NCBI RefSeq assembly: GCF_007751035.1 | Contig: NZ_CP036433.1 | Span: 3,329,001 to 3,393,000, forward strand | Direction: 5' to 3' | DNA length: 64,000 nt | Source: Lignipirellula cremea | Lineage (GTDB): Bacteria > Planctomycetota > Planctomycetia > Pirellulales > Pirellulaceae | Part shown: piece by piece, positions 41,733 to 51,050 of the stretch | Layout of the letters: each line of letters opens with the position of its first letter | Position numbering within the stretch: the first letter of the stretch is position 1 | Translations under genes and position numbers: made by a program | The notes under the pieces: generated by a model | The model's database searches: none | Told to the model about the DNA's origin: nothing | The model's input: the letters and a program-made list of their open reading frames with translations, nothing else

Positions 41733-41953
41733 GAAATTTACCAGGGAAACACCCGCCCCACCGCCTGAGATGGGCCTGAAAGAAACAGTAACTCTCCGTT
41801 CGAGGTGCGCGATCGACAACCGGATCCCCGTCCGCCAGACCGCACCAACAACCACAGACTTTTTCTAATTTAGAGCTTAGTCGCCGCTTCCGGGCAGGGG
41901 GCCCCCAAAGTTCTTTAGAATTTCCCCGTCAGATGGGCCCCATTCCGCCAGCA

Positions 41954-41982
41954 TTGCTACCGGCTTTCTGGTATGGGATACT
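41954..41982 (+). promoter_or_regulatory. candidate sigma-70 promoter for coaD
   Basis: TTGCTA (41954-41959) and GATACT (41977-41982) are separated by 17 bases and lie 39 bases before the coaD ATG. A second -10-like TAGAAT occurs further upstream near 41914. Confidence 0.5.
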
Positions 41983-42021
41983 TCACCATCCTATCTATCT
42001 TTCCCCCAGGCAGAGGATCCG

Positions 42022-42531
42022 ATGACTGGCTCTGACACCCGCGTGGCCGTTTATACGGGTTCGTTTGATCCGATTACGCTTGGCCATTTGAATGTGATCC
42101 AGCGGGCATGCCGACTGGTCGACACGCTGATTGTCGGCATTGGGGAAAACACGGACAAGACTTCGCTGTTCACCCCGGCCGAGCGACTGGAACTGGTTGC
42201 CCACGCGACCGAGCAATGCGGCAATGTCGAAGTGCATACGTTTTCTGGGCTGGCGGTGCGGTTCGTGCGGGATTGCGGAGCCAGGGTGATGGTGCGGGGC
42301 GTTCGCCCTTTAACCGACATCGCCGGCGAGTTCACCATGATGATGGCGAACCGGCACCTGGATGCAGATATCGAAACGGTGTTCCTGATGGCGGATGAAG
42401 AGTTCGCCCATGTTTCCAGCTCGCTGATCAAGCAGATCGCTCCCCTGGCGAACGACGAAATGCTCAGCCGCTTCGTCCCCCGCGAGATCGTCTCGGCCTT
42501 GCGGAAAAAGCTGGGCGCGAAGGACGGCTGA
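42022..42531 (+). CDS. coaD: phosphopantetheine adenylyltransferase
   Basis: CoaD adenylates 4'-phosphopantetheine, the penultimate step of coenzyme A synthesis. The 169-residue product has the nucleotidyltransferase motif TGSFDPITLGH (Thr19 and His22 of TxGH), the block VMVRGVRPLTDIAGEFTMMM and the C-terminal HVSSSLIKQIA signature. Length is typical. AGAGGAT lies just upstream of the ATG. It is transcribed alone, divergent from the DUF1704 gene; the next gene has its own promoter. Confidence 0.97.
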   Translation: MTGSDTRVAVYTGSFDPITLGHLNVIQRACRLVDTLIVGIGENTDKTSLFTPAERLELVAHATEQCGNVEVHTFSGLAVRFVRDCGARVMVRGVRPLTDIAGEFTMMMANRHLDADIETVFLMADEEFAHVSSSLIKQIAPLANDEMLSRFVPREIVSALRKKLGAKDG

Positions 42532-42796
42532 CGGTGAAGCGAGGCGAATCGCAAGGTCAAACCAAAATCAGCCGCAGGGCGTTAGTCCATGGTTTCCTCA
42601 GAAGGCGCGTTCCGCAACCCGGCCAGGCGGCGAAATACGCCAGGGAATGGTCGCTATCCATTACGGTTGAGCGTCTGATGAATGCCCGCAAACCGGGGCC
42701 TGACGGTGAATGCCGGGGAACCGGGGGCTATCGCCCGGCGGCTGATGGTATCGGGCCGTGCTGCCCGCGAAACGTCCGGTTCGGGAGTGGCGCAGA

Positions 42797-42825
42797 TTGA
42801 GATCGGCGCACGCTTATGGTATTCT
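42797..42825 (+). promoter_or_regulatory. candidate sigma-70 promoter TTGAGA-N17-TATTCT
   Basis: TTGAGA (42797-42802) and TATTCT (42820-42825) have the ideal 17-base spacing and lie 85 bases upstream of the start at 42910. This supports that start over the open frame extending to 42682, whose first 76 codons would then be untranscribed or leader. The rest of 42532-42796 shows no gene. Confidence 0.6.
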
Positions 42826-42909
42826 GAATTGCCCCCAGCCCTTGGTTTGGGCGGCCTTCCTCCCGTTAGCTTTTTCTGTCTCCCTCCCGCCTTACCCCCG
42901 CCCGCTTCA

Positions 42910-45900
42910 ATGAAACGTTTTCCATACGTTCTGTTCGCGGCTGCCGTTTGCGGCCTGGCTTGCTCGTCAGTTTTCGGCGGCGAGGTGGATTTCAACCGCG
43001 ACGTTCGGCCGATCCTGTCGAACAAATGCTACACATGCCATGGCCCTGATCCCGACGCCCGGGAAGCTGGACTGCGGCTGGACCTGCCGGCCGGCGCCCT
43101 GGCCGAGTTGGACTCCGGCGCGCATGCGATTGTGCCGGGAGAGCCTGACCAGAGCGAGCTGATTCGCCGCATTGCCTCGACCGACGCCGGCGAGCGGATG
43201 CCGCCCGATGCGACTGGCAAGCCGCTGTCGCCGAAAGAAATCGCCGTGCTGACCGCCTGGGTCCAGGGCGGCGCTGCGTATGAAACGCACTGGGCCTATC
43301 GTCCCGTCCAGCGGCGAGAACCGCCGGAGATCTCCGCCTCGACCCCGCTGCCCCCTGGCGCCGATCGGGCCGCGCTCCAGGCCTGGCCGAGGAACGCGAT
43401 CGATGCCTTCCTGCTGCGCAAAATGCTCGCCGAAGGGCTGACCCCACAACCGGAAGCAGATCGCTACACGCTAATTCGCAGGGCTTCGCTCGACCTGACC
43501 GGTCTCCCGCCGACGATCGCCGATGTCGATCGCTTTCTCGCGGACAACGACCCGGAAGCGTACGAGAAAATGATCGATCGGCTCCTCGCCCAGGACGCCT
43601 ATGGCGAACACTTTGCCCGCTTGTGGCTTGATCTGGCGCGGTACGCCGATTCGTGCGGCTATGCCGACGATCCGCCCCGCACCATCTGGGCCTATCGTGA
43701 CTGGGTCGTCAAAGCATTCAACGCGAACCAGCCGTTTGACCAGTTCACCCTCGACCAGCTGGCCGGCGACCTGCTGCCGAACCCGACCGACGAACAACTG
43801 ATCGCGACCGCCTTCCATCGGAACACCCTCACCAATAACGAAGGCGGCACCAACGACGAAGAGTTCCGCAACGTCGCCGTGGTTGACCGCGTCAACACGA
43901 CCCTGGCCGTCTGGATGGGCACCACCATCGCCTGCGCCCAGTGTCATACGCACAAGTTTGATCCGATCACGCAAGAGGATTACTTCCGCGTTTTCGCCAT
44001 TTTTAACAACAGCGAAGACGCCGACCGCCGGGACGAAAGCCCCCTGCTGCAGATCTGGACGCCCGAGCAGATTGCCCAGAAAGCAGCCTGGACCCAGGAA
44101 ATCGCCGACCTGGAAAAACTCCTGGCGACCCCAACGCCCGAACTGGCCGCGGCCCAGCAAAAATGGGCCGAGCAGTTCCAGCAACAGCCGTCCTGGACGC
44201 TGCTTCCGCCCCAAGCAATCGCCGTGGAATCCGGCGCCGCCGGTCAGATCCAGGACGACAGCCTTGTGCTCGTGCCGACCGGCAGCAGCAAAAACCGTTA
44301 CACGATCACCATTCCGCTGACCGGAACCGAAGATCGCCCGCTCCATGCCTTGCGACTGGAAACCGTGCCGCAGGAATCGCTCCCCGGCCAGGGAGCGGGC
44401 CACGCCAATGGCGCCTTTGTGGTGACCGGCGTACAGGCAACCGTCACGCCGCCGGGCGACGAAGGACGCCGCGGCCGGTTCGTCCGCGTCGAGAACCTGG
44501 GCGACGGCCAGATCTTGTCCCTCGCCGAAGTCCAGGTGCAGAGCGAAGGCAAAAACATCGCGATGGGCGGCAAGGCGACGCAGAGCAGCACCGCGTATGA
44601 CGGCCCGCCCGAGCTGGCGATCGACGGCGACACCAACGGCGACTTTGACAAGATGTCGACCACGCACACCGGCACGGAGAAAAACCCCTGGTGGGAAGTC
44701 GACCTGCAGGCGACCGCCCCGGTCGATGCGATCGTCGTCTGGAACCGGACCGACAACAACCTGCAGAATCGGCTGAGCAACTTCCGTGTCGTGCTGTTGG
44801 ACGAACTCCGCGAAGTCGTCTGGGAAAAAACAATCGCCGAGGCGCCGGAGTTGAATGTGGAGCTTCCCCTGTCGTCCGCACAGACGATCGACTTCTCGAA
44901 CGCGTTCGCCGATTTCAGCCAGTCCGGTTTCGACGCCGCGACCATCCTGCAGAAGGACGGCGCCGGCTGGGCCGTGGGACCGCAGTTCAAAGCACCGCAT
45001 GCGCTGACACTGGTCGCCCGCAAGCCGATTCCGGCTACCGAAGGCGCCGTGCTGAAGGTGGTGATCGAACAGCAGGCGAAGCAGGAAGGGCACACGCTAG
45101 GGGCGTTTCGTCTGCAAATGTCGCACGATCCGGCAGCGGCCCGCTTTGCCGCCTTGCCGGCGAACATCGTCGCTCTGCTGCGGCAGCCATCAGGCGAACG
45201 TGACGCCCGCGGGCAGGAAACGCTGGCGACTTATTATCGCTCGATCGCTCCCCTGCTGGCAAAAGAACGGAAGCAGCTGGCCTCCGTACAAAAACAGCTG
45301 GCCGCCGCCAAACCGACGACAACCGTCCCCATCATGCGGGACCTGGCTGCCGAGCGTCAACGCACCACGCACCTGCAGCATCGCGGGAACTATCTCGACC
45401 AGGGCCCCGAAGTTTCGCCCGGCCTGCCGGAAGCTTTGTTCCCCGCCCCGCAAGGCGAACCGTTCAACCGCCTGACGCTGGCCCGCTGGCTGATCGACGA
45501 GAAAAACCCTCTGACCGCGCGCGTGCTGGCGAACCGTTACTGGGAAGCGTTATTTGGCCAGGGACTCACGCCGACCAGCGAGGAGTTCGGCTCCCAGGGC
45601 GAGCCCCCGTCGCACCCGGAACTGCTCGACTTCCTGGCGAGTGAAATGATCCGCCTGAACTGGGACCGGAAGGCCTTCGTCAAAATGCTGGCGACCTCGG
45701 CCGCTTACCGGCAAGCCTCGACCGTGGAGCCTGGCGCCTTTGAACAGGACCCCGACAATGCGTTCGTCGCCCGCGGGCCCCGGTTCCGCCTGTCGGCCGA
45801 AATGATCCGCGACCAGGCGCTGGCGGCCAGCGGCCTGCTCAGTCATAAAATGTACGGCCCGCCGGTCCAACCGCCGCAGCCTAAAAGCGGCTTGTCGGCG

Positions 45901-46404
45901 GCCTTTGGTCCCAGCGTCGACTGGAAAACGAGCGAAGGGGAAGACAGCCGCCGCCGGGCCCTGTACACCCTGTGGCGCCGCTCCAATCCGTACCCTTCTA
46001 TGTCGACCTTCGACGCCCCCAACCGCGAAGTGTGCACCATCCGCCGGGACCGCACCAACACGCCCCTGCAGGCGCTCGTCACGCTGAACGACCCCGTTTA
46101 CGTCGAGGCCGCCCAGGCCCTGGCCCGCCGAATCGCCAGCCATGGCGACACCGCGGCCGAAAGGGCGACTTACGGCGTACGGCTGTGCCTGGCCCGTCCG
46201 CCCCACGACCAGGAACTGAAAGAACTGCTGAACCTTTACGAACAGGCGAAAGCCAGTTTCGCCGAGGATCCGGCCAGTGCGAAAACGTTCGCCAGCGAAC
46301 CTCTCGGCCCGCTGCCCGCCGAGGCCGACGCCGTCGACCTGGCCGCCTGGACGGTCGTCAGCAACGTGCTACTGAACCTGGATGAAATGTTCCTCAAGCG
46401 GTAG
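42910..46404 (+). CDS. PSCyt1-DUF1549-discoidin-DUF1553 exported protein
   Basis: The 1164-residue protein starts MKRFPYVLFAAAVCGLACSS (signal peptide). Residues about 28-115 are the planctomycete cytochrome c domain PSCyt1 with haem motif CYTCH. DUF1549 follows (LIRRASLDLTGLPPTIADVD, RLWLDLARYADSCGY). At about 525-650 a discoidin/F5-8 type C domain is inserted (LSLAEVQVQSEGKNIAMGG, WWEVDLQATAPVDAIVVWNR). The C-terminus is DUF1553 (LTLARWLIDEKNPLTARVLA, REVCTIRRDRTNTPLQALVT). These proteins are paired with DUF1501 partners, and one follows at 46642. They are believed to be periplasmic or outer-membrane and linked to polysaccharide use; the chemistry is unknown. The discoidin module suggests carbohydrate binding. 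Confidence 0.93.
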   Translation: MKRFPYVLFAAAVCGLACSSVFGGEVDFNRDVRPILSNKCYTCHGPDPDAREAGLRLDLPAGALAELDSGAHAIVPGEPDQSELIRRIASTDAGERMPPDATGKPLSPKEIAVLTAWVQGGAAYETHWAYRPVQRREPPEISASTPLPPGADRAALQAWPRNAIDAFLLRKMLAEGLTPQPEADRYTLIRRASLDLTGLPPTIADVDRFLADNDPEAYEKMIDRLLAQDAYGEHFARLWLDLARYADSCGYADDPPRTIWAYRDWVVKAFNANQPFDQFTLDQLAGDLLPNPTDEQLIATAFHRNTLTNNEGGTNDEEFRNVAVVDRVNTTLAVWMGTTIACAQCHTHKFDPITQEDYFRVFAIFNNSEDADRRDESPLLQIWTPEQIAQKAAWTQEIADLEKLLATPTPELAAAQQKWAEQFQQQPSWTLLPPQAIAVESGAAGQIQDDSLVLVPTGSSKNRYTITIPLTGTEDRPLHALRLETVPQESLPGQGAGHANGAFVVTGVQATVTPPGDEGRRGRFVRVENLGDGQILSLAEVQVQSEGKNIAMGGKATQSSTAYDGPPELAIDGDTNGDFDKMSTTHTGTEKNPWWEVDLQATAPVDAIVVWNRTDNNLQNRLSNFRVVLLDELREVVWEKTIAEAPELNVELPLSSAQTIDFSNAFADFSQSGFDAATILQKDGAGWAVGPQFKAPHALTLVARKPIPATEGAVLKVVIEQQAKQEGHTLGAFRLQMSHDPAAARFAALPANIVALLRQPSGERDARGQETLATYYRSIAPLLAKERKQLASVQKQLAAAKPTTTVPIMRDLAAERQRTTHLQHRGNYLDQGPEVSPGLPEALFPAPQGEPFNRLTLARWLIDEKNPLTARVLANRYWEALFGQGLTPTSEEFGSQGEPPSHPELLDFLASEMIRLNWDRKAFVKMLATSAAYRQASTVEPGAFEQDPDNAFVARGPRFRLSAEMIRDQALAASGLLSHKMYGPPVQPPQPKSGLSAAFGPSVDWKTSEGEDSRRRALYTLWRRSNPYPSMSTFDAPNREVCTIRRDRTNTPLQALVTLNDPVYVEAAQALARRIASHGDTAAERATYGVRLCLARPPHDQELKELLNLYEQAKASFAEDPASAKTFASEPLGPLPAEADAVDLAAWTVVSNVLLNLDEMFLKR

Positions 46405-46427
46405 CGTCCGTCCCGCCGCACCTGAGT

Positions 46428-46572
46428 GGACCGCGAAAAGAATAACTGCCAGATATTGATTCGTCGTTTCGAGTAAGAACAGACGCCGGAAAGTCGACTT
46501 TCACTCCGTGAAAGTACGGGTTCTTTTGCGGAGCAAAAGACGACTGACCGACGGTTTCCCTCAGTTAAACTT
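46428..46572. repeat. family B intergenic repeat, copy 3
   Basis: It begins 23 bases past the DUF1553 gene stop. The left half (GGACCGCGAAAAGAATAAC) matches copy 1, and the right half (AAAGTCGACTTTCACTCC, GTGAAAGTACGGGTTCTTTT, GCGGAGCAAAAGACGACTG) matches copies 2 and 4 with compensating changes in both hairpins (ACTCCGT for GCTCCGC, and TTTTGCGGAGCAAAA for TTTCACGGAGTGAAA). The changes keep the stems paired. Confidence 0.8.
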
Positions 46573-46641
46573 TTCACGTTTCTTGCGGAACTCGCCGGCA
46601 ACTTGAATTCCTTGCGACCCCTGTTTTGGAGTCTGATCGCC

Positions 46642-48087
46642 ATGCTGTCTCTCGCGCAACTGCAGCAATCCAGCCGCCGCCACTTTCTGAAAAGTTCGGG
46701 GCTGGCGCTGGGGTCGATCGCCCTGGGCTCCCTGCTGCGAGGGGAGGCTTCCGGCGCCCCGCTGCCGGCCGATCCGCTGGCCGCCCGTCCGGCTCCGTTG
46801 CCCGCCAAGGCCAAACGGGTGATCTACCTGCACATGACCGGTTCGCCGCCGCATCTGGACCTGCTCGACTACAAGCCGGAACTGGTCAAACGCGATGGCC
46901 AGGATTGCCCTGCACAATTCCTGGAAGGGAAGCGGTTTGCCTTTACGTCGGGCGTACCCAAGCTGCTGGGCACGCCGCGCAAATTCCAACAGTTTGGCGA
47001 GAACGGCATGTGGATGTCCGACGCCTTGCCCAACCTGCAGAAGGTCGCCGACGAGCTGTGCGTGGTCAACTCCATGAACACCGACCAGTTCAACCACGCT
47101 CCAGCCGAGTTGCTCGTCTATACCGGATCGGCCCGGCCTGGTCGGCCTTCCCTCGGCGCCTGGGTGACGTACGGTCTGGGAAGCGAAAGCGAAAACCTGC
47201 CCGGCTTCGTTGTGCTGATTTCTTCCGGCGTGCAGCCCAACGGCGGCAAGAACTCCTTCGGCTCCGGCTTTCTTCCCTCCGTTTACCAGGGCGTGCAGTG
47301 CCGCTCCCAGGGCGATCCCGTTTTGTACGCTTCCGACCCGGCCGGCATGGATCGGGCCATGCGCCGCCTCAGCCTGGATGCGCTCCGCAATCTGAACCAG
47401 CTGCAGGCGGATGAACTGGGCCACCCGGAAACGCTGACCCGCATCGCGCAGTACGAACTGGCGTACCGGATGCAAATGTCGGTGCCCGAGGTGATGGACC
47501 TGTCGCAAGAACCCCAGGCCGTGCTCGACGCCTACGGGGCGAAGCCGGGCGCTTCAAGCCTGGCCAACAATTGCCTGCTGGCCCGCCGTCTGGTCGAGTC
47601 GGGCGTACGGTTTGTGCAGCTGTTCGACTGGGGCTGGGACTTCCACGGAACGGGCGCCGGCACGGGACTGGAGCAGGGACTAACCGACAAGTGCGCGACC
47701 ATGGATCAACCGGTCGCAGCTCTGATTTCCGATCTCAAGCAGCGGGGCTTGCTGGAAGATACGCTTATTGTCTGGGGTGGTGAGTTCGGCCGCACTCCAT
47801 TCCGTGAGGGACGCACGGCCAAAAGCAAGGTGCTGGGCCGCGACCACTTCCCCGATGTGTACACCATGTGGATGGCCGGCGGCGGCGTCAAAGGCGGCTA
47901 CGTCCATGGCGCCTCTGACGAACTGGGCTTCTCGGTCGCCCGCGACAAGGTTCATATTCACGACCTCCAGGCGACCATCCTGCGACTGCTGGGTTTTGAC
48001 CACGAACGCCTGACCTATCGCTTCCAGGGTCGCGATTATCGCCTGACCGATGTCCATGGCAGCGTGGTAAACGAACTGATCGCCTGA
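46642..48087 (+). CDS. Tat-exported DUF1501 protein
   Basis: The 481-residue protein starts at the ATG with GGAG about 11 bases upstream; a TTG 39 bases earlier is open but weaker. The twin-arginine signal is SSRRHFLKSSGLALG. The family blocks VIYLHMTGSPPHLDLLDYKP, FNHAPAELLVYTGSARPGRP and LEDTLIVWGGEFGRTPF identify DUF1501, an alkaline-phosphatase/sulfatase-fold family. It sits between two PSCyt1/DUF1549/DUF1553 genes, the standard planctomycete partner arrangement. It likely forms a functional pair with one or both. The family B repeat at 46428-46572 separates it from the upstream partner. Confidence 0.93.
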   Translation: MLSLAQLQQSSRRHFLKSSGLALGSIALGSLLRGEASGAPLPADPLAARPAPLPAKAKRVIYLHMTGSPPHLDLLDYKPELVKRDGQDCPAQFLEGKRFAFTSGVPKLLGTPRKFQQFGENGMWMSDALPNLQKVADELCVVNSMNTDQFNHAPAELLVYTGSARPGRPSLGAWVTYGLGSESENLPGFVVLISSGVQPNGGKNSFGSGFLPSVYQGVQCRSQGDPVLYASDPAGMDRAMRRLSLDALRNLNQLQADELGHPETLTRIAQYELAYRMQMSVPEVMDLSQEPQAVLDAYGAKPGASSLANNCLLARRLVESGVRFVQLFDWGWDFHGTGAGTGLEQGLTDKCATMDQPVAALISDLKQRGLLEDTLIVWGGEFGRTPFREGRTAKSKVLGRDHFPDVYTMWMAGGGVKGGYVHGASDELGFSVARDKVHIHDLQATILRLLGFDHERLTYRFQGRDYRLTDVHGSVVNELIA

Positions 48088-48120
48088 TCCGCCGACGCGG
48101 CGTCCTGGAGTCTGCTTTTC

Positions 48121-50754
48121 ATGATGTGCGTGCTTCCTTTGTGCCCGCGGTTGCGGCCCGAGCTGCTTTCTTCGTCCCTGTCCGCCATGGCGGCGACGCT
48201 GCTGGTCATTGCGTTGCTCGCGGGCCAGCCATGCCAGGCGGGCGAGATCGATTACAGCCGCGATATCCGGCCGATCCTCAGCGATAACTGCTTCCAATGC
48301 CACGGCCCCGACGAAGGCTCCCGCGAGGCGGATTTGCGGCTGGACCTGAAAGCCGACCTGTTCCGCCAGCAGGACGGCCACGCCATTGTCGCCGCCGGTA
48401 AACCTGACGGGAGCGAGCTTTTTCGCCGCATCGCCGCCGACGACGCGGACGAACGGATGCCGCCGTCCGACTCTAACCTGTCCTTGTCCGCGACCGAGAT
48501 CGCCACCATCAAAGCCTGGATCGAACAAGGGGCCGTCTACAAACAGCATTGGGCGTTTGAACCGCCCGTCGCTCCCACGCCGCCGCCGGTCGCGGCGACC
48601 GTCGTACTGCTGGAGAAGCAGCAGGCGACCATGCCGGCGCCAGCATCGGACGCGTCCGTGCCTGCAGCCGAGTTGATTGACTGGGGACAGGATCCGCTCG
48701 ACCAGTTCATCCTGCGGCGGCTGGCGGAGGAAGGAAGAACGCCGTCCCGCCCGGCCGACAAAGCGCGGCTGCTTCGCCGTGTGTCGCTCGACCTGACGGG
48801 ACTTCCGCCCACGCCGGCCGAGGTGAAAGCTTTCCTGGACGATGCCTCGCCGGAGGCGTATGAACAGGTCGTCGATCGCTTGCTGGCCTCGCCCCGCTTT
48901 GGCGAACGGATGGCCTGGGAGTGGCTCGACGCCGCCCGTTACGCCGACAGCAACGGTTTCCAGGGCGATCCCGAACGGACCATGTGGCCCTGGCGGGACT
49001 GGGTGGTGGCGGCGCTGAACAACAACATGCCGTTTGACCAGTTCACCATCGAACAGCTGGCCGGCGACCTGCTGCCGGAACCGACGCTGGCCCAGCAGAT
49101 CGCCACCGGCTTTAACCGGAACCATATGCACAACGGCGAAGGCGGCCGCATCGCCGAGGAAACGCGGATCGAGAACGTCTTCGACCGGGCCGAAACCACC
49201 GCCACCGTCTGGCTGGGGGCGACTTTCACCTGCGCCCGATGCCACGACCACAAATTCGATCCGTTCTCGCAGCGCGAGTACTACGAGCTGTTCGCCTTTT
49301 TCAACAACACTTCAGAAACCGGCTCCGGCCGCAGCGGCCAGTTGGCCCCCGCCCTGCCGGCGCCGACCGCCGAGCAGACCCAGCAAACGGACCAGCTGCG
49401 CGAGCAGATCGCCCGCCTCGACAAAGAGCTGCAGAAAGCAGAGAAGCAGCTTGACCTGTCTCCCCAGCCGCCCAGCGTCGACGAACCGCCGGAGCCGCCG
49501 TCCGCCCGCCAGCGGGAAGCGATCGCTACGCTGCGCAAAAAACCTGCCGGCCGGACAACGGTGGAACTGAAAACGCTGGCCGCCGTGATCCAGTCGCAAG
49601 CCCCCCAGACGGCCGCTTTGCTCAGGGAACTGGAAGACGCCAAAACCGCGCAGGACGCACTGCAGAAAGCGATCCCGCAGGTGATGGTGATGGACGACCT
49701 GCCCCAGCCGCGCAAGACGTTCATGCTCGTCCGCGGCGCCTATGACAAGCCGGGCGAAGCGGTGCAGACCGGCACGCCAGCCATCTTCCCGCCCCTGCCG
49801 CCGAGCGAATCGGGGAAACCGGCCAACCGGCTGACTTTGGCCCGCTGGCTCGTCTCGCCCGAGCATCCGCTCACGGCCCGGGTGATTGTGAACCGGTACT
49901 GGCAGCAGTACTTCGGCGTGGGCCTGGTGAAAACGACCGAGGACTTCGGCGTGCAGGGAGAACAGCCTTCCCATCCGCAGCTGCTGGATTACCTGGCGAC
50001 CGAGTTTGTCGCCTCGGGCTGGAATGTGAAAGCGATGCACAAGCGACTGGTGATGAGCGCGACCTATCGCCAGACCGCCAGGGCGACAGCCGAACAGCGA
50101 GAGCTGGATCCCGATAACCGCCTGCTCGGTCGCGGCCCCCGGTTCCGCATGCCTTCGTGGATGATCCGCGACCAGGCGCTGGCGGTCAGCGGCCTGCTGG
50201 TCGAACAGCAAGGCGGCTCTTCGGTCAAGCCGTACCAGCCCAACGGAGTCTGGGCGGAAGCGACCTTTGGCAAGAAAAAGTACGTTCAGGAGCACGGCGA
50301 CGCACTCTATCGTCGCAGTCTTTATACCTTCTGGCGGCGGATTGTCGGGCCTGTCATGTTTTTCGATGCAGCCAAACGGCAGACCTGTTCCGTCAATGCG
50401 TCCCGCACCAACACGCCGCTGCACGCCCTGGCGGTGCTCAACGATACAACCTTTGTCGAAGCCGCCCGAGCGATGGCCCAGCGGGTGATGGAAGGTCGGG
50501 AAGATCCATCGGAGCGGGTCGCCGCCGCGTTCCGCCTGGCCGTGGCGCGGGAGCCGAGCGACCGGGAACGACAGATCCTGACCGATCGCTACCTGTCGTT
50601 GCGTTCGCATTACGCGGACGATCCTGAGGCCGCCCTGGAACTGCTCCAGGTGGGCGAGTCGCCGCGGAACGAGGCGCTGGAAGCGACTGATCATGCCGCT
50701 TTCCTGGGCGTCTGCCTGGTGCTGCTCAACCTGGATGAAACGCTTAACAAGTGA
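48121..50754 (+). CDS. PSCyt1-DUF1549-DUF1553 exported protein
   Basis: The 877-residue protein has a signal peptide in residues about 15-40 (SAMAATLLVIALLAGQPCQA). PSCyt1 follows with haem motif CFQCH (residues about 58-62), then DUF1549 (LLRRVSLDLTGLPPTPAEVK, GERMAWEWLDAARYADSNGF). There is a Gln/Glu-rich coiled stretch (about 420-510, QTDQLREQIARLDKELQKAE) and then DUF1553 (RLTLARWLVSPEHPLTARVI, KRQTCSVNASRTNTPLHALA). Unlike the paralogue at 42910 it has a coiled coil in place of the discoidin domain. It begins 33 bases after the DUF1501 gene, so the two form an operon. Two adjacent ATG codons at 48121 and 48124 are equivalent starts. Confidence 0.94.
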   Translation: MMCVLPLCPRLRPELLSSSLSAMAATLLVIALLAGQPCQAGEIDYSRDIRPILSDNCFQCHGPDEGSREADLRLDLKADLFRQQDGHAIVAAGKPDGSELFRRIAADDADERMPPSDSNLSLSATEIATIKAWIEQGAVYKQHWAFEPPVAPTPPPVAATVVLLEKQQATMPAPASDASVPAAELIDWGQDPLDQFILRRLAEEGRTPSRPADKARLLRRVSLDLTGLPPTPAEVKAFLDDASPEAYEQVVDRLLASPRFGERMAWEWLDAARYADSNGFQGDPERTMWPWRDWVVAALNNNMPFDQFTIEQLAGDLLPEPTLAQQIATGFNRNHMHNGEGGRIAEETRIENVFDRAETTATVWLGATFTCARCHDHKFDPFSQREYYELFAFFNNTSETGSGRSGQLAPALPAPTAEQTQQTDQLREQIARLDKELQKAEKQLDLSPQPPSVDEPPEPPSARQREAIATLRKKPAGRTTVELKTLAAVIQSQAPQTAALLRELEDAKTAQDALQKAIPQVMVMDDLPQPRKTFMLVRGAYDKPGEAVQTGTPAIFPPLPPSESGKPANRLTLARWLVSPEHPLTARVIVNRYWQQYFGVGLVKTTEDFGVQGEQPSHPQLLDYLATEFVASGWNVKAMHKRLVMSATYRQTARATAEQRELDPDNRLLGRGPRFRMPSWMIRDQALAVSGLLVEQQGGSSVKPYQPNGVWAEATFGKKKYVQEHGDALYRRSLYTFWRRIVGPVMFFDAAKRQTCSVNASRTNTPLHALAVLNDTTFVEAARAMAQRVMEGREDPSERVAAAFRLAVAREPSDRERQILTDRYLSLRSHYADDPEAALELLQVGESPRNEALEATDHAAFLGVCLVLLNLDETLNK

Positions 50755-51050
50755 GGCGGCCTTTCCCCGGCGCCAGCCGCCGCTGGAAGCCTGGGGCGGC
50801 AAGGCAAGCTTGCAGGGCGGTTCGCCTCGCGGCATTTGTTTTCCCCCGGTTTCTCGATACTTCTCGCGGAGCATGGGGCGTGCTACGATGGCAATTCAAA
50901 CTTTTTTCGTCTGCACCTTCCCCACCTGATTTCCGCTCGAGGCCGCCTGACAACCACGGATTTGCCGCCCTGGCAAGCGTGGGATTCGCGTCGCAGATGG
51001 CGACGGAGCGAGCCTTCGCACTACTATCTCCTCCATCAAGGAAACGTCAA

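Noticed and set aside
40458-41855. Longer start for the DUF1704 gene at 41855
   Set aside because: The 41 extra residues are Arg-rich, lack family similarity and cover the divergent promoter region; ATG 41732 preferred.
42562-42600. Segment around AGCCGCAGGGCGTTAG resembling intergenic repeats I associate with planctomycetes
   Set aside because: Only one copy in the window, so repeat status cannot be shown from this sequence.
43471-45093. 540-codon minus-strand open frame inside the PSCyt1/DUF1549/DUF1553 gene
   Set aside because: Shadow of a well-supported gene.
47680-49251. 523-codon minus-strand open frame across the DUF1501/DUF1553 genes
   Set aside because: Crosses the junction of two supported genes and has no motif.
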